20,586 nt of DNA from Didymodactylos carnosus (lineage: Eukaryota; Rotifera; Eurotatoria; Philodinida; Philodinidae). The translations under genes and the position numbers were made by a program. Positions 10,601 to 20,586 of the stretch are shown in pieces; the stretch's first letter is position 1, and each line of letters opens with the position of its first letter. Location of the stretch: NCBI GenBank assembly GCA_905250885.1, contig CAJNOQ010003338.1, positions 1 through 20,586 on the forward strand, given 5' to 3'. The notes under the pieces were generated by a model. That model was not told the DNA's origin and did not search any database. It saw only the letters and a list, made by a program, of their open reading frames with translations.

Positions 10601-13600
10601 CCGAAAAAGTACTGTACAGTAACCGCGATCTCCGTTCGGTTTACCGCCAGTTACTGTGCGGTATTTTTCTGTACCGCGATCTAATAACTTACCGTCGGTT
10701 AACCGTGCGGTATGCCCAGCGGTACGGTTAAGCGACGGTATTTTATTGAACCGCTGGTAACCGGCGGTATTTTAGAAAAAAGCTTGACATGGAACTTTAC
10801 AAAATTTTTCGACAAAATGTACTCCATTTACAGAAGACCTCTGACGTTCCTTTGCGCCATTTTTCTATCGATGTTGCGGCTTGTAAGTGTTGTAAAGTGG
10901 TCAGAAACGTCTTGTTTTTTTCCAAAAATAGTTGTTCCATATGATCGAGCTGTTTGCAAAAAATTCCCAATCGAATCCACCGACCTAGTTTTGAAGTTTC
11001 GGTCGTATTGTAAATCACTTTTTAGAAATTTCGATGAAATTATCGTACATAACACTTCTGACTAAAAAACTATTCCAGTTATTCAGACCTCTTTTCGTGT
11101 TTCTTCTATCTACCGCGTCGAACAGAAGAATAAAACATACAAAACGACTTAAACTTTTGGCATTCACTTTACAATGATACACTATAACCGATTCACTAGA
11201 ACTTAAAAAGTGCCGACCATCAATTAAACGCAGAAATTAATTATCATACCTTCATCCCAATTTTGTAGTCTCATTTCACAACAGACAAGAGGATAACCGG
11301 CTCTTCCAACACTGGTATCAAGTTGATCAGCTATACTGCCACTAGCGCAAGTTTCAGTAAGTCCGTATCCTTGAAATAACGTTACGCAGAGTGCAGCTTG
11401 AACAAAACGTTGCGTATCTTCGCTCAGAACAGCACCACCACAAAGCATTGTTTTAACACGACCACCTAACACCGCTTGATTAAATTTTTGAAATATTAGA
11501 CTAGAAACAAAAAAAATAGTAAGTTCAGTAGAACAACAATATCTTCAATACAGAAGCTGATGAAGCTTTTGGTGTGTCGTTCATGGAAAGTAAGGTGCTT
11601 CGTAATCGAGATCGCTGCATGACTGCTCAAACAAGATACAAAGTATATATTATGAAACGAAAGATGATGTATTTGAGAATCCTTTATACACAAGAATTTT
11701 AGCCTATTTAATAATGAAATAAGTATAAAACCTCAAATTTTTTTAGCATAAAAATACAGACGTACTCAAGTCCACTTTTTTATTGCATGTCGGGACGCGA
11801 GTTTGTTTAAAAATTAGCGGAAGGAACGCGTAACGCGTTCTCTGTAAGAGTCGCGAAATAAGATGCAGTTTTTGACGATCGCTATTTTTTCGTGCTCATA
11901 CAAAAATCAATGACTCTCAAGTATTTTACTATATATGCAAAACGCGTAACTCTGCTACTGGAATCTCTGTGCATTACCGTTTTTTCTTTTTTCGTCTATC
12001 CTATAATGTTCGAAAAGAATATTGTAGAATCCTGGAAAGTGTCTTGTTTTGTAGAATGAAGGGTGTTCTTAAAAATCCACCACTAGCTCAGTTCAAAATA
12101 ATTGACGCTTTTATGCTATACTTAAAATACGAAGAGCCCCCAAAACATTGTCGTTTGTTTTTAGGACTTTTAGTATTTCGATTGTAACCGAAAAGTCATC
12201 AATTATTTCGAATTGAGCTAGTAGTGGATTTTTAAGAACGCACTTCATTCTACAAAACAAGACACTTTCCAGGATTCTACAATATTCTTTCCGAATATTA
12301 TAGGATAGACGAAAAGAGAAAAAACGGTAACGCACACAGATTCCGGTAGCAGAGTTACGCGTTTTGCATGTGTAGTTATATTTATTCGCGTTTTTTCCGT
12401 CTAATATCAGTAAATGAGCTTTTACCGCGAACGCAGACGAATGGCGTACGTGTGACGCGACTGCGCAAGACTATATATTAGTCATGTCATAAGCTATTAT
12501 TAAGATGTGATAAGATTTTGAAAATTTTTCGGAAAATCAGAAAGAGTTATATACCAGGCGCGTAAGCAAAACAAAACGGTGGATAGGCTGTGCACGGGAG
12601 ACGCAACGCGACGCTGTATCATATCGCGATTGTAAGAGAAAAATACGATCGCGACGTGACAATTTTTTCTTACAGTGATCGCGCTCGGTTCGCGAAGTCG
12701 CAGCGCGATTGCTAAAAAGTCGCTACGCGATCGTGAATTACAAATTTTTTGTAAAATAAGACTTAGTCGCGAACGTCCTGCGACAATAGCGACTTCTTAG
12801 CGATCACGGTGTGAGTTGCACGATTTTAGCGCGATCGCGTCGCTAATCAAGCAAGAAAGTGGACTTGGGTAGTCCACTGAAGTCTAACATAGATAATTAA
12901 ACTTACTTGTCTAAATGTGGACTCTCCAAGCCTTCTTCCAGTCGTTTAACTTTAATTTTGTAGGATAAATGAAACAAATGTCGTTGAAAGAAACCGGCGT
13001 GATTGATTTTTTCATTCACTGTTTTATGAATACGATCGAGAATAGTCTAAAATTAATAAGAGTAGATATAGAGAGAGAATGGTTAATGAACAGAGATAAT
13101 GCAAAAGACTTACCGGTACACAAGACATTAAATGGGGTCTCAGTGCTTGTAAATCACCTTTTTGTCCACGTTTAATGGCTGTGGATTGATCAGTTAGAGT
13201 TTGAGGCGAAGAATAACCGCATTTTAAACCAGCGTAAAACATTAATATTTCTAAATACAGAGAAAAAAAAAAGCACGATTAATCGAAGACTAGAGTATAA
13301 TGCCTTTATATCTAACTGTCTCTATCATCTTAACATCTTTGGAAGGTGATGAAGGTAAAATTCAAATCCTATCAATAACTAATTAGTATACTTCGCTATA
13401 CAATAGCATTAACTGATAAAAAAATGGCAAAAAGAGAAAAAAATTGCTTACCGCAACACAATTCCAGGATATGAGCTAGCGGCAAATAAGCAATATAAAT
13501 ATGTGTTTCTAAATCAACGTGCGGAAATACGCGTTCTTTTTGACCAGCCATTGCAGCAATAACATTTTCATGAGTAATTAATACACCTAAATAGCATACT

Positions 13601-15073
13601 AAAAACATTATCGCCTGAAACTAGACAAAACTTTATTATGTTTACCTTTTGGTGTTCCTGTACTTCCGCTTGTATACATGATCACAGCCAGATCACTAGG
13701 TTTTGGACGTGCATTTAATATCGAATCATCTAGAATGAGAAATTGAAGATGAAAAAAGAATAAAGAAGATATAATAGTAACATACCGATTATTGCTTGTT
13801 GTCCTTTTTCTTCTAATTGTTGTAAACGATAAAATTCGATATTATTTTTATTAGTTGGATTAGCTTGTTTCGGACTGGGAAAATAGATGACATGGCGAAC
13901 CTTGGGTGTCTTTTCCAACGTTTTCTACAAAACAAATAAAATACAAGAACACAGTTAATTCACTATTTATTGATAATATACTTCATTTAGTCTGTTAGAT
14001 CGATGCATTTTACAATAAAGGAAACAGTAAAAGTTTATTTTATTACTTACTTCTAATTTTGGAATAAGTTCTGCTGATGTAACAATAATCTGAACTTCCG
14101 ATTCTGTAATACCATGTCTGACTGCATCGTCACCAAGTGTCGAATACAGAGTAACAACTATGAAGAAAAACAAACAATTAAACAATATTGGTATTTATTT
14201 AATAGTTTGTACAATAATACCAGTGATTCCATGTCTGAATGCAGCAAATGCTGTTAATAACCATTCGGCTCTTGTTTCAGCATATAATAAAATTTTATCA
14301 CCTTGTCTCACACCCAATGATAATAAACCTTTTCCAATGGCTATGATACGTTCATAAGCTTCTTTATACGTCGAAAATTTATATTCACCAAGAATGTACT
14401 GAAGTAAACAACAGAGAATAACAATAAGTATCACAAAAGTATTTGTCACATGTAATGATTTCTTTTGATTATTTCTAGAGTAACTTAATGCTTTAGATTA
14501 TACCACACACATATTGAGCAATGTCTTTGTAATTGAACTGACAGTGTCTTACATACTTTTTTGAATATTTTTCCATTCGGTTGTTTTTCATCTTCAACAC
14601 TTAGTATTTCTCTCACTCCCATTGTTTCTTTATCTGGAAAACGTTTAGCGGTTCTAAAAAAACACACAGATAAAATATATTTTTGTTTCGAAAATCATCA
14701 ATAATTGACTTACGAATCCGGAATATCGGCTAATGTACGGACACCTTCTTCAGGCGTAGTTATTAATCCGTCTATTACTTCAACAGCACGATAAGGACTA
14801 CCAGGATCATTCTCATCAACTAATTTAGCCTAAAATAAGTGATTAATAAATATATTATTTTAACAATGTGTACTGAGTACTTACTCTTAGTCGCTTTTGT
14901 TTCGTCGCTCGATCATCATCTTTTCCGAATGTCATAATTAAATGCCAAATAGTGGGAATTTGCACAAAAAATAATGCAATCAAATAAACTAATGTGGTCT
15001 TGATTATAGTCACAAGAAAACGTTTAAATACGGTATTAAATGCTGATTCAAGAATACGAGAGGCGTTAGGCAT
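7615..15073 (-). CDS. ACSL4-like: Long-chain-fatty-acid--CoA ligase, ACSL3/ACSL4 type (15 coding exons, 795 aa)
   Basis: It activates long-chain fatty acids to acyl-CoA through an acyl-AMP intermediate, using ATP and CoA; animal ACSL3/4 act at ER, lipid-droplet and peroxisomal membranes. Exons, in transcript order: 15073-14885, 14829-14714, 14653-14557, 14398-14221, 14157-14051, 13924-13786, 13729-13646, 13586-13452, 13250-13114, 13046-12907, 11500-11250, 9519-9331, 9269-9103, 8193-8088, 7967-7615. All junctions are GT-AG, phases agree, and the 2388 nt end in TGA. Residues about 27-48 form a hydrophobic anchor. QPNGKIFKK (126-134) and ETRAEW (175-180) are typical of ACSL3/4. The ATP P-loop YTSGSTGTPKG is at 294-304, YLPLAH at 337-342, GYGLTET at 485-491, STGD at 571-574 and DRKKDLIKL at 588-596. 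K709, in TDALKLKRK, is the likely adenylation lysine. About 65 charged residues follow the usual end. ACSL3 versus ACSL4 cannot be settled, since the invertebrate gene probably predates that split. The start follows an acceptor AG directly. Confidence 0.95.
8194..9102 (-). other. ACSL intron 13 (909 bp)
   Basis: GT-AG intron. The donor GTATGT at 9102 keeps the frame, whereas a nearby GTAAGA at about 9093 would introduce a stop in the next exon. The interior is longer than most introns of the gene and less AT-rich between 8380 and 8900, suggesting inserted DNA, but no element ends were recognised. Confidence 0.85.
9520..11249 (-). other. ACSL intron 11 (1730 bp)
   Basis: The longest intron of the gene, GT-AG, with phase 1 on both sides. 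It holds the second copy of the ACCG/CGGT-rich repeat (10593-10774). A following stretch (about 10776-11065) is open in several frames on both strands without resembling a known protein. Confidence 0.88.
10593..10774. repeat. ACCG/CGGT-rich interspersed repeat, copy 2
   Basis: It shares its first 20 bases with copy 1 at 4969 and is filled with ACCG, CGGT and GGTAACCG words that can fold back on each other. It lies inside ACSL intron 11. The word AAGCTTGACAT follows immediately at 10780-10790, as it does further downstream of copy 1. Probable non-autonomous element, family unknown. Confidence 0.65.
11935..12369. repeat. Long near-perfect inverted repeat (foldback) inside the intron 10 element
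   Basis: Arms of about 178 bp (11935-12112) and 180 bp (12190-12369) are reverse complements, with about 11 substitutions over the first 170 bases and a small indel near the inner end. Weaker pairing continues inwards, leaving a short loop near 12145. Because the arms match, similar short open frames appear on opposite strands; these are by-products and not genes. If transcribed as part of the ACSL pre-mRNA the arms would form a long hairpin RNA. Confidence 0.9.
12626..12807. repeat. CG-rich imperfect hairpins inside the intron 10 element
   Basis: Two stems are visible: 12626-12644 with 12662-12682 (GCGAT, TGTAAGAGAAAAAT), and 12705-12726 with 12786-12807 (22 bp each, few mismatches). CGCG, GCGATCGC and GTCGC words are dense, unlike the AT-rich host DNA. 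A perfect palindrome with a one-base centre, GAACGCGTAACGCGTTC, lies at the other side of the element (11824-11840). Confidence 0.75.
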
Positions 15074-15650
15074 CCTAAAACACACAAATACAAATTAAAC
15101 AATATAATTGATCAAAATTTAATCTAGTATCAGTTAAAATTACCAGATCTAAGAAAAACCTCTGAAATAATCTAAAATTTTAAGATTAATCCCTTAATGA
15201 CTATTTAAATATATACCAAATACTCTTCCAAGCGCAGGCTTTTCCAGTTGTTCTCAGGGATGGGAGAGGCTAAAAAATTTTGCTTCACAGAAAGTGGCTA
15301 GCAAAAAACAGTTTTCAAAATTTTTGACAGAAAATTGCTGTTGGAAAAACGTCAAACATTTTGCCAGAAAGCTCAAACATTTTTTCGAAGAAGGACCAAA
15401 ACCTTCTAGCCCCCTCTTCCCCCCGATCGAAAACCCTGTTCAAGCGCCTGGGACATTTTAACTCAATGTTGCTCCTTTGTATGCACTTCACCAGGTCTAA
15501 TTACACATATTTATTTCCGTGTTTGCAAGAAATTTTTCAAAAAAAATATTTCCTGTCATGCTAGATTACTTACCATTATGGATGAAATCATTATCGAATA
15601 TGTATAATGAGTAAATTTACACTAAAAAAGATCTATGTTCTCAACTATTT
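15074..15650 (-). promoter_or_regulatory. Probable 5' UTR intron and non-coding first exon of the ACSL gene
   Basis: A pyrimidine-rich acceptor (TGTGTGTTTTAG) ends one base before the chosen ATG, so at least one non-coding exon should lie upstream. A consensus donor, ATG|GTAAGT, sits at 15574/15573 and would give a 5' UTR intron of about 500 bp (15573-15075). The promoter side of that exon is undefined; 15650 is only a nominal limit. Another possible donor lies near 15900. The splice sites are visible in the sequence, but pairing them is inference and needs transcript data. The intron contains a less AT-rich stretch at about 15240-15500 with no recognisable protein. Confidence 0.45.
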
Positions 15651-15659
15651 TTCAATATA

Positions 15660-18600
15660 ATATGCGTAATTTTTGTCAAAAAGTAGAGTGGCAAAGTTCA
15701 TATTCAGTAAGCAGATAGAAGAAAAGATAAGTGGGCAATAAAGAACTGATAACAATTGCTAGGTTTTTTTTTCTTTATAAATATTTAAACAAATAATAGA
15801 CATAAAGGTATAAAAAAAAAGAGACAAATCTCATCAGTATTATTATTTAAAAATAAAACGTCTCAATGACAAGGTTGTTATCTATTTGTTACTTACTTTT
15901 CAGATCTTTTTTGTTGTTGTTTTGTAGAATTATTTCTTGGATATTTATGTCAAAAAATGGTATAAATAATTAAATAAATAAACAAAAAAAAAGAAGTATA
16001 TATTTTGATTTTTATACCATTAAATATGTGCGTATTTATAAATAGATACAATAATAGACATAGCCTAAAACGAGAAAAATACATTTATTTTGAATATAGT
16101 TGGAATTTGTATTTTAGAATTAATTTATTTTTTCGTTGCACATGCATAAATACGTTTTGTGTTCTTTTATCATCAGAAAAAAAGGGATTTTGTTTTTCTG
16201 GATTTAAGCCAGAACCGCACATCTTCATTGTAAGAGAAAAATGAGAGAGAAGAGAGAACAAAAATCGTATTATTCAGTTATTTTTTTTTTCTTGCTTACA
16301 ATAATTGTTGTTGTACATAAGATCTCATCTACATTTCTTTTTCTCGTTATTTCTTTCAGCTGTTATTCCTTCTACACTTATCCACTGATTAGAAATTCTT
16401 GTAGGATAGAGAGTATAGTATGATGATGTATCAACTATGCATAAAAACAAAATAAAATAGCACGAAATCAGTAAGGAGGTGTGCGATGATGAAAATGAGG
16501 TCAATATCGATGATAGAGAAAAAAAAAAGAAGATTATTTTTTGATTGTCCATATAAAGAAGAAAAAATAATGTGATAGATATATGAAATGTGTAAGTTTT
16601 CCTGAAAAATCAATCAATCGACTAAATGCAAATAAAGAAAGACAAACTACACAGCATCTTTTTCTGCACTAGATTCTACTTTTTCATCTTTGACCTGAAA
16701 TTCAAAAATAATGTGATAGATATATAAAATGGAGATAATCGTACGTACCACTTAAAATCACTTAAAACATAACAGTAATTCGACGCTAATTTCATGTATC
16801 TTATTTAGATATTATGTCTAAAGTTTTAGTTGATTCAAGTTTGATTCTGTATCTTCAAATTATTTATGTTCTTCAGCGTGTTCATTTTAATTAAAATAGC
16901 TATCCATTGATTTAAGATATATTTATACTGAGATCCATTTGTATTTTTATAAAAACGAACTAAATCAACTATGAAAATCTTTCAACTTCAAATCATTAAT
17001 CTGTAGTTTTTCTCTATTTGCCACAGAGAAAACTTAAAAAAAAAATTACGTATTAAGTCATATGAAAAAATGTTACATCGCGTTTTTCATGTGAGATTTA
17101 CTCCGCTACTTAGTTTTACGGTAACTGTTTATATGGTTGATAAGCAGTTTTTTGAGAATCACAACGTTCCCTGTATCTAGAAATAATGATGTTCTTTTAG
17201 TTATTATATATTCTCAAGTTATCATTGTTCTTCGGACTTTTTTATTATTATTGCTCTCTAATACTCTCTCGAAATAGTATTTACTATTATAAGATACGAA
17301 CAACTCTAAGTTCAAGCTGATAGTCTTCCTTTTATGTGAGACTACCAGATTTACAAGTCTACAACATTGAGTTCTAACTTTGACCTGGTAGGAAAGAGAT
17401 AAAACTTTAAAAGTTTTTTTTCAGTAGTTTCTGTTACTCTTCTGTGTATATTCTCTACTATAGAATAAAATGGTGATTAAGTCAAACGCAAGTTATAAGA
17501 ATGTCTTTGCGAAGTCTCTGTCTGAAGGAATCGTATCAGTGTTTCATCTATCATCTTAACAAACCATTAGCAGTTAGTTTTAAGATACTTAAATTTTTTT
17601 GAAGAATTCCTATGAGATTCCGCACAAATTGTCGTGTTTAAAGATAAGGGTAAATCATACAGCTTCCATTTCTCATTAACGCAAGGAATAAATAGATTTG
17701 GTAAAAATTATTAGCACTCAGCGTAATAAACCACATAAACATAAACTATATTTCTACAAAGGATTCTACCGATTCTCAAAATACCATTTAGTGACCATGA
17801 AATCAATAGATTATGGTAGAGTTTTAGACGCACATTTCTATATATTTTTGCAGTCTCATATTTCTATGTAAAAGACAGAATCTATTTCGTCTAGCTTCCT
17901 GATTTGAGTAGTTTTGTATAGTTTAATAGACAATAGTGTGACAGAGTGTGATAACATCTTATTGAAATGAAGAATTTTTCTACTATGGAAAAAAAATGAA
18001 GCTACATACGCATAAAAATCATGCATCCACACTGTCATGAGGCTTTATGATTCTTGCATTACAGACGGACTTTGGTGGAGCACTGTAAAATTACTGCAGG
18101 TTTAAAGAATACGGCGTTCCACATTTTTATGAAAATTGAGACGTCGAATATGTATTTAAGAGTTCGGTACGGAGTCCAAATGGATGACTGATAGATTCCA
18201 TTCTAATTCCTATAGTTGTAACGGAAATTTTATAGTTCTGTCACCCGTTATAGCACTTTTTTCGTTCTCGTAAGTGTTTGGTTGCACAAAAAAGTAAAGA
18301 CTACAGATTATAGATGTGCGGAAGTAGGACTAAAAAAAGTTGATTCTAGACTTAGAATCAAGTACGAGAGAAAAATAGTCGTTCATTAGAATGAAAACGG
18401 AAACAACAAAAATAATATGTCCGCAGGACAAGAACACGTACAAGTTACAATCAAAAAGTAAATGGCTGTCAATTTTACATTTCTATTTTCATGAAATTGA
18501 AAAAGATTAGTTAATACCGACAATCAAATTACTTAAATATGTTGTTATAACATCAGTCTTAATTTCTGAAAGAAAATGACACCTACGATATTTTAATTTG

Positions 18601-19513
18601 ACGTTCTTAGGTCAAATGCATTCTATATATATAGTTTTATTTTAAAAATAAATACAAGCATGATATAATATGTCAAAAATTTTTCGTTTCTTAATAAAGG
18701 AAGAAGAAGAAATATTCTCTTACGTATTCCATTAATTCAGAAAAATAGTAGTACTATTCATTCATAATAGCTACAACCATTTTTTTTTCTTTTCTTTTTG
18801 ATTTACGTATCTATACGCGTGTGTTTAGCTCAGTGACGTCATCTAAATATTACAAATCGAAACTATGCACTCCACTAACAATTGAAACCACAACTTTTTA
18901 CAATAAGAAAACTAAATTCGAAGTAATATGAGACCTAGCACCTGTTAATGAATGAGTCAGCTGTGAATTTTCTCGCAAATCATTTTTTTAACCTACATAA
19001 TATTGGTTTGTTCTCAATGAATGAAAAAATACTAAACAATAAAAATTGGAAGAACGTTGATGATTATGAAAGCTAACCGAAAAGCAGGAGGAGTGTACAT
19101 ATCTCCAGAGTCCTCTTCTACGGGACTGTGATTATCGAGAATCTTTGTTTGTGTGAAGTTTTACTGTCAAATCAAAAGGAATGAACTAAACAAGCGCAAA
19201 ATAACAAGTTAAAAGTCTATTCACAGATTAGAACAGCGTTCATTTGTGTTCGAAAACGGATTATGCTAGTATATAATCTGACCTTTATTCTATCTATAAC
19301 AAAGTGACTAATTACGCGAATTACGTAATTGTTCTCAAATATAGCAATAAATATTTTTGATTTTGGATCTGTGGTGATAGTTTAAACGTTCCAGTTGCAA
19401 GCTTGGATGTTTCAGCCAAATACCAAATGTAAATATATGTTTCATTACAAACAACAATATGATCCTTTTCCAGATCAAGCAATGAAGAACAGAGAGATAT
19501 TATTTCATTAGTT
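15660..19513. other. AT-rich non-coding DNA, no gene seen
   Basis: Open frames here are short, strongly AT-biased and overlap on both strands. I found no motif, exon chain or RNA gene. Upstream ACSL promoter elements may lie near the right of 15650, but none can be named. A 28-bp direct repeat (16563 and 16704) and an 8-bp palindrome TGACGTCA (18834-18841, identical to a cAMP-response element core) are the only marked words; the latter may be chance. Confidence 0.55.
16563..16731. repeat. 28-bp direct repeat, two copies
   Basis: AAAAATAATGTGATAGATAT and the following eight bases occur at 16563-16590 and 16704-16731 with one substitution. The spacing is 141 bp. It is probably a local duplication. 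Confidence 0.75.
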
Positions 19514-20020
19514 CCCAGATAAGAGACGTCTTACAATATCTTATAAAATCTTAGGAAAAATCATAGAAACGTATTCATCTTGTAAAATCTTATAAAAATC
19601 ATACAAGAATCTTACGAAATCTGATGAAATCTTACTATAAGATCTTACATCAAGAATTAGTTTCTATGTTTCTTACAGAATCTTACCAAATCGTACAAGA
19701 ATCTTATAAGATCTTACAGTAAGGTTCTTTGACCTGGGAGGCTCTAGAGGGGATCTGTGGAGCAGAACCAGAGACATAATCTTGTAAGATCCGATGAATT
19801 ATTATATAATCTCATGAAATCTTCCAATATCTTGGCACTGCTTTGCACGGTCATACAACATCTTATCACAAGGTCTTGCAAGATCTTACCGAATTTTGTT
19901 GAAGGAAAAATCTTGCAAAATCTTATAAGACTCTTGAACCAACATTCTAATGAAATCTTGTGAGATCTTGTGATATGATCTTACGAGATCTTGTACGAGA
20001 TCAAATTTCTCCGTACTGGG
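19514..20020. repeat. Degenerate AAGATCTTA-type repeat block, probable MITE remnant(s)
   Basis: About 500 bp dominated by variants of AATCTTAC and its reverse complement, in units of roughly 10 bases. The palindromic core AGATCTT recurs five times (about 19639, 19708, 19880, 19962, 19985). The left end CCCAGATAAGAGACGTCTTA at 19514 resembles the reverse complement of 19716-19738 (CCCAGGTCAAAGAACCTTAC), which would bound a 225-bp unit. A second CTGGG lies at 20016-20020. A non-repetitive core (about 19739-19775) separates the halves. No target duplication is clear. The 68-codon plus-strand frame inside is a repeat by-product. Confidence 0.65.
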
Positions 20021-20586
20021 TTGAGTAAATATTTAATAGTTCATAATATCCGTTTTTAGATGTTTATAATTTCATACGGTTAATACATGATCAAAACCAC
20101 AAGCTATTATAGAAACATTCGATGAACAGCATAAGAAATTAGCAGAGTAAAAACGATGGTAATCAGCATTCATATAACGTCGATAAGCAGCAATCTCGTG
20201 CCAATGTTTTATAAAAAATTCTTCTAAAAACTATGAAAAATTGAAGAATTTCTATTTTACTCATAACTCAACCAAATGAACCCAAAAATTTTTAAACTAT
20301 ACACAGTTTGACATGCTAAATATAATAAACTTGCTATGAGGTTGAAATAATGAACAGAATAATGTTAGTTTTTCGAGAAGTTTTCTAGAAAATCGTATCT
20401 CGGAAAGCCGAGGTTTTCGCAGCAAAAATTCTGAAAACGTGTTTAGCATGTCAAACTATCATTAGTGTGGACAAAGTGGGACAGGACACTTCATTCATGG
20501 GACAGGACACTTTTCTCTGAGGTTAAAAATAGATAGATTCGTCTCTTCTCATCGATTCGCATACTTCTCACCTCACTTCGCCGTTA
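20021..20586. other. Non-coding right edge with short inverted and direct repeats
   Basis: No gene is seen. A perfect 16-bp inverted repeat (AGTTTGACATGCTAAA at 20305-20320, complement at 20442-20457) encloses 121 bases. A 15-bp direct repeat, TGGGACAGGACACTT, follows at 20477-20491 and 20498-20512 (21-bp period). Confidence 0.7.

Larger units (their letters stand above)
11763..12871. mobile_element. Probable non-autonomous TIR transposon (1109 bp) in ACSL intron 10
   Basis: The left end reads TACTCAAGTCCACTTT (11763-11778) and the right end AAAGTGGACTTGGGTA (12856-12871). As inverted ends these differ at one position (CTCAAG versus CCCAAG). Taking the outermost TA on each side as the target duplication leaves 14-bp inverted repeats. 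The interior holds a long foldback and CG-rich hairpins and encodes no transposase. TA duplication suggests a Tc1/mariner-like or related superfamily, but the ends are short and the family is not identified. It lies wholly within an intron. Confidence 0.7.
11501..12906 (-). other. ACSL intron 10 (1406 bp)
   Basis: GT-AG intron split after the second base of codon 441. Removing the 1109-bp element inside it would leave about 297 bp, close to the small introns of the rest of the gene. Confidence 0.88.

Noticed and set aside
11969-12335. Two similar small proteins on opposite strands (starts MHYRFF and MRYRFF)
   Set aside because: They come from the two arms of one inverted repeat and do not resemble a known family; there is no independent sign of coding.
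12969-13175. Plus-strand open frame of 68 codons
   Set aside because: Antisense to ACSL exons 9 and 10, so a shadow of the real coding strand.
14548-14553. Alternative donor GTAAGA for ACSL exon 3
   Set aside because: It breaks the frame into exon 4, whereas GTATGT at 14556 preserves the conserved GKIFKK-to-LGEY junction.
16647-16694. Possible terminal exon on the minus strand (charged 15-residue tail, stop TAG) after a TTTCAG acceptor
   Set aside because: No open frame upstream pairs with it: the nearest donor, at about 16750, follows stops in all three frames.
17110-17185. A second exon-like minus-strand stretch after a TTTCTAG acceptor
   Set aside because: Too short, with no conserved motif and no partner exon. 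Expected by chance in AT-rich DNA.
18826-18870. tRNA-like A-box word (TTTAGCTCAGTGACG)
   Set aside because: No matching B box and no cloverleaf could be formed nearby.

Overview
The window looks like animal nuclear DNA from an AT-rich genome. Coding sequence is split by GT-AG introns, start codons sit in an A-rich context, and there are eroded transposon ends but no operons or ribosome binding sites. Mostly tiny introns (55-160 bp) mixed with a few that carry repeats would fit a rotifer or another small-genome invertebrate. That placement is inference, not something the sequence proves.

One gene is complete. On the minus strand, 15073 down to 7615, fifteen coding exons join in frame to encode a 795-residue long-chain acyl-CoA synthetase of the ACSL3/ACSL4 type. 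It has an N-terminal membrane anchor, the adenylate-forming motifs in order, and an unusual charged C-terminal tail. A second minus-strand gene is represented only by its first coding exon (1231-1539); the rest lies to the left or was not recognised. Both genes are read leftwards, so the ACSL gene is upstream of the partial one, with about 5.9 kb of AT-rich DNA between them.

Layout: 1-110, end of a probable hAT-type element; 111-1230, intron or non-coding; 1231-1539, partial gene; 1540-7400, non-coding with short repeats, microsatellites and one copy of an ACCG/CGGT-rich repeat; 7400-15573, the ACSL transcription unit with a possible 5' non-coding exon; 15660-19513, AT-rich with no gene seen; 19514-20020, a block of degenerate AAGATCTTA-type repeats; 20021-20586, non-coding with a short inverted and a short direct repeat.

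The most unusual structure is in ACSL intron 10. There, 1109 bp bounded by TA and matching 14-bp inverted ends contain a near-perfect foldback of about 435 bp and CG-rich hairpins, which suggests a non-autonomous DNA transposon. Intron 11 carries the second copy of the ACCG/CGGT-rich repeat. I found no CRISPR array, no convincing tRNA or rRNA, and no clear new multi-gene system.
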